This document shows, piece after piece, positions 1 to 6,853 of a stretch of 10,462 nucleotides of DNA. How positions within the stretch are numbered: the stretch's first letter is position 1; every line of letters starts with the position of its first letter. The translations under genes and the position numbers were made by a program. Where the stretch lies: the NCBI GenBank assembly GCA_050186725.1, contig JBFWYG010000118.1:1-10462 (forward strand), written 5' to 3'. This DNA is from JADJYF01 sp050186725 (GTDB lineage: Bacteria; Pseudomonadota; Gammaproteobacteria; Ga0077536). The notes under the pieces are model-generated. The model was not told the origin of the DNA. It worked only from the letters and a program-made list of their open reading frames with translations, and searched no databases.

Positions 1-82
1 ACACGGCGGCCGCCGCGACCTGCTGTGTTATGGTGCGGACCCGATCCCATCGGTGTGACAGGCACGCGCAAGCGAGGAGCAC

Positions 83-1627
83 ATGCAGGACTTGACCCCT
101 ATCCTGGTCGGCGCCGGCCAGTACGTCGGACGGGACATGAGCCGCCCGGAACTGTTGAAGTCGCCGGTGGACATCGCCGCCCTCGCCGCGAAGCGCGCGC
201 TGGACGACGCCAACGCGGCGACGCCGCTCGCGGCCGAGGTCGACATGCTGGTCGTCATTCGCATGTTCGAGCACTCGGTGGCCGACAAGGCCATGTGGCC
301 CAATCCCTTCGGCTCGACCAACAACGTGCCCTGGTCCATCGCGCGGCGGCTCGCGGCCAGGCCGCGCCAGGCGATCTACGCCGAGGTCGGCGGCCAGTCG
401 CCGCAGCGCCTGGTGAACCGCATGGCCGAGCGCATCCACGCCGGCGAAGTCGGCATGGCGCTGCTGACCGGCGCCGAGGCTATCGCCACCATTCGCGAAG
501 CCTCGCGGCGCGGTTACGAGCTCGACTGGAACGAAGAGGCGGAGGGCGAGTTCGAGGATCGCTGGCCGGGCGTGCCCTTCGTCACGCCCTATGAGAATGC
601 CCACGGCATCCAGTGGCCAATACACGTCTACGCGATGTTCGAGCAGGTGCGCCGCCACGCGCGCGGCATGAGCACCGACGCCTGCCGGCACGACATCGCG
701 CACATGTTCGCCCACTTCAGCGCGGTCGCCGCGCATCACGATTACGCGCAGTTCCCGACCGCCCACAACGAGACCTTTCTCGCCACGGTTTCGCCGCAGA
801 ACTACCTGCTGTGCGAGCCCTACACCAAGTGGATGGTCGCGCAGGACGCGGTCAACCAGGGCGCCGCGGTGCTGATGACCTCGGTGACCAAGGCGCGCGA
901 ACTCGGCATTCCGCCGTCGCGCTGGGTCTATCTCACCGGCTACGCGGACGTCGACGACCAGACGGTGCTGAAGCGCACCAACCTTGCCGCCTCCCACGCG
1001 CAGAATCTCGCCGTGCGTGGCGCGCTGTCCGCCGCGGGTGTCGGTATCGAGGCAGTGAAGTATCTCGATTTCTACAGCTGCTTCCCGATCGCGGTGTCGT
1101 CCATCGCCGAGCCGCTCGGCCTGCCCATCGACGGTTCACGTCCCCTGACCCTGACCGGCGGCCTGCCGTTCTTCGGCGGGCCGGGCAACAACTATTCGAT
1201 GCACGGCATCGCGACGGTGGTCGACAAGCTGCGTGCCGACGCGGACGCCCATGGTCTCGTGGTCGCCAACGGCGGCTACCTGTCCAAGCATTCGGCGGCG
1301 GTCTACAGCCGCGCGGCGCCCGCCACCTGGGCGCCGATTTCGTCGAGTGCCGCGCAGGCCGAGGCCAAGGCCGACACCGGCATCGTGGTGGATGAAGAAG
1401 CCTCGGGACGCGCGCGCATCGAGACCTTCGCCGCCATCGTCGCCAAGGGTCAGCCCGCCGACGGCTTCGTCGTCGCGAGAATGGCGGAGAGCGGCGCGCG
1501 GGTCATGGCGCGCGTCACCAAGGGTGACGGGGAGACGCTGGCCGCGCTGTTCGACGAACATGTGATCGGGCGACCGATCACGGTCGCCAAGGTCGACGGC
1601 CAGCACCGCTTCACGCTGGCCGTGTAG
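83..1627 (+). CDS. Thiolase-like protein type 1 (TLP1-like), thiolase fold plus extra C-terminal domain
   Basis: The 514-residue product is usually annotated acetyl-CoA acetyltransferase. Residues 1 to about 415 follow the SCP-x/thiolase-like pattern: ILVGAGQ at 7-13, GGQSPQRLVNR at 103-113, YSCFP at 331-335, GGPGNNYSMHG at 365-375 and NGGYLSKHS at 396-404. Residues from about 425 form an additional small beta-rich domain, as in mycobacterial TLP1. The protein is therefore roughly 120 residues longer than a classical thiolase. The usual nucleophilic cysteine, GHP histidine and C-terminal cysteine motif are not seen; their places hold GGQSPQ, GGPG and NGGYLSKH. Ordinary thiolase chemistry is therefore doubtful, and retro-aldol cleavage or CoA-ester binding are alternatives. 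The start has a GAGGAG site 3 bases upstream. The gene stands alone on this strand and ends convergently with spoVR. The fold is confident; the substrate is unknown. Confidence 0.88.
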   Translation: MQDLTPILVGAGQYVGRDMSRPELLKSPVDIAALAAKRALDDANAATPLAAEVDMLVVIRMFEHSVADKAMWPNPFGSTNNVPWSIARRLAARPRQAIYAEVGGQSPQRLVNRMAERIHAGEVGMALLTGAEAIATIREASRRGYELDWNEEAEGEFEDRWPGVPFVTPYENAHGIQWPIHVYAMFEQVRRHARGMSTDACRHDIAHMFAHFSAVAAHHDYAQFPTAHNETFLATVSPQNYLLCEPYTKWMVAQDAVNQGAAVLMTSVTKARELGIPPSRWVYLTGYADVDDQTVLKRTNLAASHAQNLAVRGALSAAGVGIEAVKYLDFYSCFPIAVSSIAEPLGLPIDGSRPLTLTGGLPFFGGPGNNYSMHGIATVVDKLRADADAHGLVVANGGYLSKHSAAVYSRAAPATWAPISSSAAQAEAKADTGIVVDEEASGRARIETFAAIVAKGQPADGFVVARMAESGARVMARVTKGDGETLAALFDEHVIGRPITVAKVDGQHRFTLAV

Positions 1628-1635
1628 CCGTGCAT

Positions 1636-1692
1636 GGCCGATTGAAATCGGCCCTACAACGGAGCCGGGTGTAGGGCGGGTTTTTACCCGCC
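1636..1692. repeat. REP-like inverted hairpin doublet between convergent genes
   Basis: Two hairpins face each other. The first has arms GGCCGATT (1636-1643) and AATCGGCC (1646-1653) followed by CTACA. The second begins TGTAG and has arms GGCGGGT (1675-1681) and ACCCGCC (1686-1692) around TTTT. The outer tags TACA and TGTA are inverted, so the pair is built like a BIME. The same design recurs at 9605-9669. It fills the 81-base gap between the ends of the thiolase-like gene and spoVR, where it could act as a bidirectional terminator or 3'-end stabiliser. The repeat structure is seen directly; the function is inferred. Confidence 0.8.
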
Positions 1693-1708
1693 ATTCGATT
1701 CCGATTCC

Positions 1709-3220
1709 TCAGGCCGCGTCGTCCAGCGCGGCCTTCACGGTGCGTGTCTTCAACACCTCGCCGTCCTCGCTCACTTCCTCGAGCTTCACATCGCGGCCCC
1801 ACAGCAGCGCCGCGTGACGCAGCACTTCGTCGGTCGTCCCGCCCAGCGGGCGACGGTGGTGGCGGGTGTGGCGCAGCGTCAGGCTGCGATCGCCGCGCAG
1901 GTCGGCGCGCCACACCTGGATGTCCGGTGTGTAGTGCGTCATCGCGTACTGCTGGGCCAGGCGACGGCGCACCTCGGCATAGCCGGCGTCGTCGTGAATG
2001 GCGGTGACCTCGATCTCGTCGCGGCTGTCGTCGTCCAGGATCGCGAACAGGCGGAACTGGCGAATGAGCTTGGGCGAGAGGTACTGGGCGATGAAGCTCT
2101 CGTCCTTGAAGTTGCGCATCGCGAAGTCGAGCGTGCCGACCCAGTCGCTACCCGCGATGTCCGGGAACCAGCGGCGGTCCTCCTCGTCCGGCGCCTCGCA
2201 GATGCGCTGGATGTCGCGCATCATCGCGAAGCCGAGCGCGTAGGGATTGATGCCGCGGTAGCGGCGATCCTCGAACCCGGGCTGGAAGGTCACGCTGGTA
2301 TGGGACTCGAGAAACTCGAGCATGAAGCCGGTCGTCACGAGGCCTTCGTCGAACAGTCGATTCAGCAGCGTGTAGTGCCAGAAAGTGGCCCAGCCTTCGT
2401 TCATGACCTTGGTCTGGCGCTGGGGAAAGAAATACTGCGCGACCTTGCGCACGATGCGCACCAGTTCGCGCTGCCAGGCGTCGAGGTGCGGCGCCTGCTT
2501 CTCGATGAAGTAGAGCAGGTTCTCCTGCGGCTCCGGCGGAAAGCGCGGCGGCGCCTGGCGGCCGTCCTTCTGCTCTTCCTTGGGCAGGGTGCGCCACAGG
2601 TCGTTGAAGCGCGCCTGGAACTCGGCTTCGCGCGCCTGCTGGCGTTCGCGCTCCGAGGCCGCCGAGCGATGCACCGGGCGGCGACAGGAATCGACTCCGT
2701 AATTCATGAGTGCGTGGCAGGCATCCAGCACCTGTTCCACCGCGCGCTCGCCGTGTCGGCGCTCGCACTCGGTGACGTAGTCGCGCGCGAACACCATGTA
2801 GTCGACGATGTCCTCGGCGTTGGTCCAGGTGCGGAACAGGTAGTTGCCCTTGAAGAACGAGTTGTGGCCGAAGGCCGCGTGGGCGATGACCAGCGCCTGC
2901 ATGGTGAGCGTGTTCTCCTCCATCAGGTAGGAGATGCAAGGGTTGGAATTGATCACCATCTCGTAGGCCAGGCCCATCTGGCCCTGGCGATAGTTCTGCT
3001 CGGTGGCGATGAAATGCTTGCCGAAGGACCAGTGGGTGTAGTTCACCGGCAGGCCGGTGAAGGCGTAGGCATCCATCATCTGCTCGGAGCTGATGATCTC
3101 GAGCTGGTTGGGATAGGTGTCCAGGCGGTACTCGGCGGCCAGCCGCCCGAGTTCCTTCTCGAAGCGTTCGAGGGTCTCGAAGTCCCAGTCGGATTCCGTG
3201 CTGATCGGCGTGCGCGTCAT
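1709..3220 (-). CDS. spoVR: SpoVR family protein (YcgB-like)
   Basis: This 503-residue protein matches the length of E. coli YcgB (about 510). Family hallmarks are PNQLEIISSEQMMDAY (37-52), YTHWSFGK (61-68), EMVINSNPCISYLMEEN (87-103), HAAFGHNSFFK (114-124) and NEGWATFWH (274-282). The conserved His and Glu residues in the last two motifs could bind metal, but this is inference. No signal peptide or membrane segment is visible, so it should be cytoplasmic. The family is named for a Bacillus subtilis spore-cortex gene, yet is common in non-sporulating proteobacteria, where its biochemical role is unknown. The ATG at 3220 overlaps the yeaH stop as ATGA and has GAGGAAG upstream inside yeaH, which points to translational coupling. 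The frame is open upstream to 3334, but that part lies inside yeaH. This is the last gene of the prkA operon. Confidence 0.95.
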   Translation of the reverse strand: MTRTPISTESDWDFETLERFEKELGRLAAEYRLDTYPNQLEIISSEQMMDAYAFTGLPVNYTHWSFGKHFIATEQNYRQGQMGLAYEMVINSNPCISYLMEENTLTMQALVIAHAAFGHNSFFKGNYLFRTWTNAEDIVDYMVFARDYVTECERRHGERAVEQVLDACHALMNYGVDSCRRPVHRSAASERERQQAREAEFQARFNDLWRTLPKEEQKDGRQAPPRFPPEPQENLLYFIEKQAPHLDAWQRELVRIVRKVAQYFFPQRQTKVMNEGWATFWHYTLLNRLFDEGLVTTGFMLEFLESHTSVTFQPGFEDRRYRGINPYALGFAMMRDIQRICEAPDEEDRRWFPDIAGSDWVGTLDFAMRNFKDESFIAQYLSPKLIRQFRLFAILDDDSRDEIEVTAIHDDAGYAEVRRRLAQQYAMTHYTPDIQVWRADLRGDRSLTLRHTRHHRRPLGGTTDEVLRHAALLWGRDVKLEEVSEDGEVLKTRTVKAALDDAA

Positions 3221-4470
3221 GACGTCGTCTTCCTCATGAGCTGGCGGAACACGGGGTAGATCTCGCTGCGTTCGGCGATCTTCTGCATGACGAAGTGCGG
3301 ATGCGCGGCGCGCAGCGATTCGTACTCCGCCCACAGCTGCTGTTCCTGGGCGGCGACAATCTGCACGTAAGCGTAGTACTGCACCGCGGGAAGCACCTTG
3401 GCCGTCAGCAGCTCGCGGCAGCGCGCGCTGTCCATCGGCCAGTTGTCGCCGTCCGAGGCCTGCGCGGCGTAGATGTTCCAGTCCTCGCGCGGATAGCGGC
3501 TGGCGATGATGCGGTCCATGAGATCCAGCGCGCTCGAGACCAGCGTGCCGCCGGTGTCGCGCGACTGGAAGAACTCCTGCTCGTCGACTTCCTGGGCCGT
3601 GGTGTGATGCCGGATGAACACCACCTGGATGTGCTCGTAGGTGCAGTGCAGGAAGTGGTAGAGCAGCATGAAGAAGCGCTTGGCGATGTCCTTGCGCTGC
3701 TCGTCCATGGAGCCCGACACGTCCATCAGGCAGAACATCACCGCCTGGGTGCAGGGTTTCGGCCGCGTGACGCGGTTGCGATAGCGCAGATCGAACTCGT
3801 CGATGAAGGGTACCGCGCCGATGCGCCGCTCGAGCACCTCGATCTCGGCACTGAGCTGGGCGCGTTCGTCTTCGTCGCGACTCGCGGCGAGGCGTTCCTC
3901 GAGCTCTGCCTTCTCGAAGCGCAGCGGACCGCGCAGCGCCGTGCGGCGCGCGAGCGCGCCGGTCAGCGAGCGCACGATGTCGAGATTGGTCGGCACGCCG
4001 TCGTGGGTGTAGCCGGCGCGCACCGGCTCCTCTTCCATCATCGACTGGATGCGCGTCTTGTGCAGGTTGGGAAGCGCGAGATCCTCGAAGAACAGCTCCA
4101 TGAACTCGTCGCGCGTCAGGGTGAAGGTGAAGTCGTCCTCGCCTTCACCCTGGTCGCTGGCCTCCGAGCCGCTGCCTTCGCCGCCCCCCTCCGGGCGCTT
4201 GATGGTGTCTCCCGCGACGAACTCCCGGTTGCCGGGATGGACGCCGTGGCGCCAGCCGCCGGACCCGAAGTGGAATTCGGGTTCGGCGATGTCGCGCCGC
4301 GGGATACGCACCTCGCCACCGCTGACGGTGTCAGTGATGGAGCGCTCGGCGATGCTGTCGGCGATGGCTCGCTTGATCTGCTCCTTGTAGCGCTTGATGA
4401 AGCGCTGCCGGTTCTCTGCGCTCTTGTGGCGCCCGTTCTTGCGCCGATCTATGAGCTGCGTGCTGGCCAT
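3217..4470 (-). CDS. yeaH: YeaH/YhbH family protein (DUF444), von Willebrand A-like
   Basis: The 417-residue protein belongs to the UPF0229/DUF444 family; E. coli YeaH is about 427 residues. The basic N-terminus (IDRRKNGRHKSAENRQRF, 7-24) is followed by IPRRDIAEPEFHFG (56-69), a Gly/Glu-rich linker near 95-112, and a charged probable coiled coil near 184-217. A C-terminal von Willebrand A-like domain carries a MIDAS-type metal site: DVSGS at 250-254, T309 in GGTLVSS, and ASDGDNW at 338-344. It is probably a cytoplasmic metal-dependent interaction partner of PrkA, given their constant co-occurrence. The start at 4470 has a GAGGGG site 6 bases upstream and lies 25 bases after the prkA stop. The end overlaps the spoVR start by 4 bases. 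Family assignment is firm; molecular function is not established. Confidence 0.95.
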   Translation of the reverse strand: MASTQLIDRRKNGRHKSAENRQRFIKRYKEQIKRAIADSIAERSITDTVSGGEVRIPRRDIAEPEFHFGSGGWRHGVHPGNREFVAGDTIKRPEGGGEGSGSEASDQGEGEDDFTFTLTRDEFMELFFEDLALPNLHKTRIQSMMEEEPVRAGYTHDGVPTNLDIVRSLTGALARRTALRGPLRFEKAELEERLAASRDEDERAQLSAEIEVLERRIGAVPFIDEFDLRYRNRVTRPKPCTQAVMFCLMDVSGSMDEQRKDIAKRFFMLLYHFLHCTYEHIQVVFIRHHTTAQEVDEQEFFQSRDTGGTLVSSALDLMDRIIASRYPREDWNIYAAQASDGDNWPMDSARCRELLTAKVLPAVQYYAYVQIVAAQEQQLWAEYESLRAAHPHFVMQKIAERSEIYPVFRQLMRKTTS

Positions 4471-4495
4471 GGCCGTCCCCTCGCTGGGGCTTCCC

Positions 4496-6418
4496 TCAGG
4501 AAGACTTGCGAACTCTCAAGTACCATTCCGACAGGAGTCGCACCTGCTTCTCGGTATAGCCCTTGGCGATCATGCGGTCTACGAAGTCGCGGTGCTTCTG
4601 CTGGTCCTCGTTGGAGGACTTGGCGTTGAAGGAAATCACCGGCAACAACTCTTCCGTGTTCGAGAACATCTTCTGCTCGATGACCTCACGCAGCTTCTGG
4701 TAGCTGGTCCAGTGCGGGCTCTGGCCACCATTGGCGGCGCGGGCGCGCAGCGTGAAGTTGACGATCTCGTTGCGGAAATCCTTCGGGTTGCTGATGCCCG
4801 CCGGCTTCTCGATGCGCTCGAGTTCGGCGTTCAGCCCCGCGCGATCGACCATCTCGCCGGTGTCCGGATCGCGGTACTGCTCGTCCTGGATCCAGTAGTC
4901 GGCGTAGGTCACGTAGCGGTCGAAGATGTTCTGGCCATACTCCGAGTAGGACTCGAGGTAGGCGGTCTGAATCTCCTTGCCGATGTACTCCGCGTAGCGG
5001 CGCGCCAGGTAACCCTTGATGAAGGCGATGTACTTCTCTTCGATCTCGCGCGGGAACTGCTCCTGCACGATCTGCTGTTCGAGCACGTAGAGCAGGTGCA
5101 CGGGGTTGGCCGCTACCTCGCCATGATCGAAGTTGAACACCTTCGACAGCACCTTGTAGGCGAAGCGGGTGGACAGCCCGTTCATGCCTTCGTTGACGCC
5201 GGCGAAATCGCGGTATTCCTGGTAGGTCTTGGCCTTGGGATCGGTGTCCTTCAGGTTCTCGCCGTCATAGACGCGAAGCTTCGATTCGAGCGACGAGTTC
5301 TCCGGCTCGACCAGGCGGGAGAGCACCGCGAAGCTCGCCATCATCTCGAGCGTGCCGGGCGCGCAGGGCGCCTCGGCGAGCGTGCTGTTGGCGAGCAGCT
5401 TCTGGTAGATCTTGACCTCCTCCGACACTCGCAGGCAGTAGGGCACCTTGACGATGTAGATGCGGTCGAGGAAGGCCTCGTTGTTGCGATTGTTGCGGAA
5501 GGCCTGCCACTCGGATTCGTTCGAGTGCGCGAGGATGAGGCCGTCGAAGGGGATCGCCGCCAGCCCTTCCGTGCCCTTGAAGTTGCCTTCCTGGGTCGCG
5601 GTCAGGAGCGGGTGCAGCACCTTGATCGGCGCCTTGAACATTTCCACGAACTCGAGCAGGCCCTGGTTCGCGAGGCACAGGCCGCCTGAGTAGGAATAGG
5701 CGTCCGCGTCGTTCTGCGCGAAACGTTCGAGCTTGCGGATGTCGACCTTGCCGACCAGGGAGGAGATGTCCTGGTTGTTCTCATCACCCGGCTCGGTCTT
5801 GGCGATCGCAATCTGCTTCAACACCGAAGGCGTGATGCGCACCACCGTGAAGCGCGAGATGTCGCCGTCGAATTCGGCGAGACGCTTGATGGCCCACGGC
5901 GACATGAGGCCCGTGAGGCGACGACGCGGGATGCCGTACTCCTTCTCCAGCAGCTCACCATCCTTGTCGGGATGGAACAGGCCCAGGGGCGATTCGTTGA
6001 TCGGCGAACCCTTCAGCGCGTAGATCGGAAACGCCTCCATCAGGCTCTTCAACTTCTCCGCCAGCGAGGACTTGCCGCCGCCCACCGGGCCGAGGAGATA
6101 GAGAATCTGCTTCTTTTCTTCCAGACCCTGCGCCGCGTGACGGAAGAAGGCGACGATGCGTTCCACCGTCTCTTCCATGCCGTAGAACTCGCGGAACGCC
6201 GGGTAAATGCGCAATACCTTGTTGGAGAAGATGCGCGACAGGCGTGGGTCCTGCCTCGTATCGATGAGTTCGGGCTCGCCGATGGCGCGCAACATGCGTT
6301 CGGCGGGCGTCGCGTAGATCGACGGATCGCGCCGACACATTTCGAGGTACTCGATGAGGGTGAGTTCCTCCTGGACAGTCGCAGCGTAGCGATGGAGGTA
6401 GTGGTCGAAAATACTCAT
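4496..6418 (-). CDS. prkA: PrkA family AAA+ serine protein kinase (YeaG)
   Basis: The 640-residue product is very close to E. coli YeaG (644) from the N-terminal MSIFDHY to the C-terminal WYLRVRKSS. An N-terminal AAA+ domain carries the Walker A motif GPVGGGKSS (110-118). LSRIFSNKV precedes it, and AKTEPGDENNQDIS, KAPIKVLHPLLTATQEGN and SNESEWQAFRNN follow. The C-terminal PrkA domain contains YQEYRDFAGVNEGMNGLSTR and KEIQTAYLESYSEYGQNIFD. Homologues autophosphorylate and phosphorylate proteins in starvation; an ATP-dependent protease activity has also been proposed for the Bacillus protein. ATG 6418 is chosen because it matches the family N-terminus and has AAGGAG 9 bases upstream, although the frame is open to 6586. 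It is the first gene of the operon, under a predicted sigma-54 promoter at 6511-6527. Confidence 0.97.
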   Translation of the reverse strand: MSIFDHYLHRYAATVQEELTLIEYLEMCRRDPSIYATPAERMLRAIGEPELIDTRQDPRLSRIFSNKVLRIYPAFREFYGMEETVERIVAFFRHAAQGLEEKKQILYLLGPVGGGKSSLAEKLKSLMEAFPIYALKGSPINESPLGLFHPDKDGELLEKEYGIPRRRLTGLMSPWAIKRLAEFDGDISRFTVVRITPSVLKQIAIAKTEPGDENNQDISSLVGKVDIRKLERFAQNDADAYSYSGGLCLANQGLLEFVEMFKAPIKVLHPLLTATQEGNFKGTEGLAAIPFDGLILAHSNESEWQAFRNNRNNEAFLDRIYIVKVPYCLRVSEEVKIYQKLLANSTLAEAPCAPGTLEMMASFAVLSRLVEPENSSLESKLRVYDGENLKDTDPKAKTYQEYRDFAGVNEGMNGLSTRFAYKVLSKVFNFDHGEVAANPVHLLYVLEQQIVQEQFPREIEEKYIAFIKGYLARRYAEYIGKEIQTAYLESYSEYGQNIFDRYVTYADYWIQDEQYRDPDTGEMVDRAGLNAELERIEKPAGISNPKDFRNEIVNFTLRARAANGGQSPHWTSYQKLREVIEQKMFSNTEELLPVISFNAKSSNEDQQKHRDFVDRMIAKGYTEKQVRLLSEWYLRVRKSS

Positions 6419-6450
6419 GTGCCCGTTCTCCTTGCCCGTGTCACGGGCAC
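6419..6450 (-). promoter_or_regulatory. Competing hairpins around the prkA ribosome binding site
   Basis: Read on the minus strand, GTGCCCGT (6450-6443) is perfectly complementary to ACGGGCAC (6426-6419). That 8-bp stem places the Shine-Dalgarno AAGGAG (6433-6428) in its loop and ends directly at the start codon. The same upstream segment can instead pair with CACGGGC (6440-6434) as a compact hairpin that leaves the Shine-Dalgarno free. The two folds are mutually exclusive, as in a translational switch. The complementarity is seen directly; a regulatory role is inference. Confidence 0.5.
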
Positions 6451-6510
6451 TCTGGGGGCCGGAAGTCACCGCGCTCTCCTGGCGGTTAGCGTGGTCGTCG
6501 ACAAGGTTCC

Positions 6511-6527
6511 AGCAAAGGGCATGCCAA
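6511..6527 (-). promoter_or_regulatory. Sigma-54 (RpoN) -24/-12 promoter for prkA-yeaH-spoVR
   Basis: The minus strand reads TTGGCATGCCCTTTGCT, against the RpoN consensus YTGGCACG-N4-TTGCW. The invariant GG and GC are 10 bases apart, as required, and the only defined consensus base missed is C to T in the -24 element. Transcription would start near 6500, giving a leader of about 82 bases before the prkA ATG. E. coli yeaGH is reported to be NtrC and sigma-54 dependent, so the location fits. The rest of the 435-base gap (6419-6853) holds the elements listed separately and no convincing gene. Confidence 0.8.
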
Positions 6528-6590
6528 GCACCTCCAATCGTGGTGTTGTCTGGCTTTGGAGCAAGTGGTCGAGAAGCGAGTGGCAAGAAG

Positions 6591-6628
6591 TTGCCGCACT
6601 GCAGTCAGATTTCCGACTGCCGCGGCAA
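6591..6628. repeat. Long imperfect palindrome between enhancer and promoter
   Basis: Arms TTGCCGC (6591-6597) and GCAGTC (6601-6606) are mirrored by GACTGC (6615-6620) and GCGGCAA (6622-6628). This gives 13 base pairs interrupted only by a 3-to-1 internal bulge, with an 8-base loop. A further GGCAA at 6582-6586 can pair with the outer TTGCC. The palindrome lies about 90-130 bases upstream of the predicted prkA transcription start. No T-run follows on either strand, so it is not a canonical terminator. It may be a protein binding site or part of an untranslated RNA; its role is unknown. Confidence 0.55.
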
Positions 6629-6674
6629 TTCACTGGCGATCGCAAAGAATGGTGAAGATCGAGATGAGGCGATG

Positions 6675-6691
6675 GGCACCAAGTCGGTGCG
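6675..6691. promoter_or_regulatory. NtrC-type enhancer binding site
   Basis: The site GGCACCAAGTCGGTGCG contains GCACC-N5-GGTGC, the NtrC operator core with the correct 5-base spacer; the consensus is TGCACY-N5-RGTGCA. Its centre is about 183 bases upstream of the predicted sigma-54 start, within the normal enhancer range. An extra GGTGCC half-site abuts it at 6691-6696. Only one full site is clear, whereas strong NtrC enhancers often have two. Another sigma-54 activator with a similar operator is possible. Confidence 0.65.
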
Positions 6692-6812
6692 GTGCCGCGA
6701 ACGAGTGTTGCTAGGCTGCAGCGTCGCAGCCACTCAAAGTCCAGCCCGGAGCAATATCCAGTCAATTCCGACGCGCCTCGCAACGCTCCACACCTAGTGT
6801 AGGACCCTGCAA

Positions 6813-6836
6813 GGCGCGCGGATATCCGCAAGCGCC
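6813..6836 (-). terminator. Possible terminator hairpin after the Rieske gene
   Basis: Starting 17 bases past the Rieske stop codon, the minus strand has GGCGC, a TT bulge, the perfect 12-base palindrome GCGGATATCCGC and then GCGCC. It folds into a GC-rich hairpin. No T-run follows, so intrinsic termination would be weak, and a protein binding site or RNA 3'-end stabiliser is also possible. Confidence 0.4.
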
Positions 6837-6853
6837 CTTAGATGGGCAGGAAT

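Noticed and set aside
1814..3259. Long open frame on the plus strand (481 codons) opposite spoVR
   Set aside because: It is antisense to a clear SpoVR gene and has low-complexity composition typical of GC-rich shadow frames; no family features are seen.
3295..5689. Two long plus-strand open frames (3295-4629 and 4394-5689) opposite yeaH and prkA
   Set aside because: Both mirror strongly conserved genes on the minus strand, show no recognisable domain, and are explained by codon bias.
6419..6586. In-frame extension of prkA to an ATG at 6586
   Set aside because: YeaG homologues start at MxIFDHY, the ATG at 6418 has its own AAGGAG, and the extension would cover the sigma-54 promoter and leader.
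6582..6595. GGCAA-N4-TTGCC as a second sigma-54 promoter
   Set aside because: The GG and GC elements are 9 bases apart rather than the near-invariant 10; it is better read as part of the adjacent palindrome.
6641..6655. Second NtrC site about 35 bases from the first
   Set aside because: Only the GGTGA half resembles the operator; the other half (CGCAA) does not match, so it cannot be supported.
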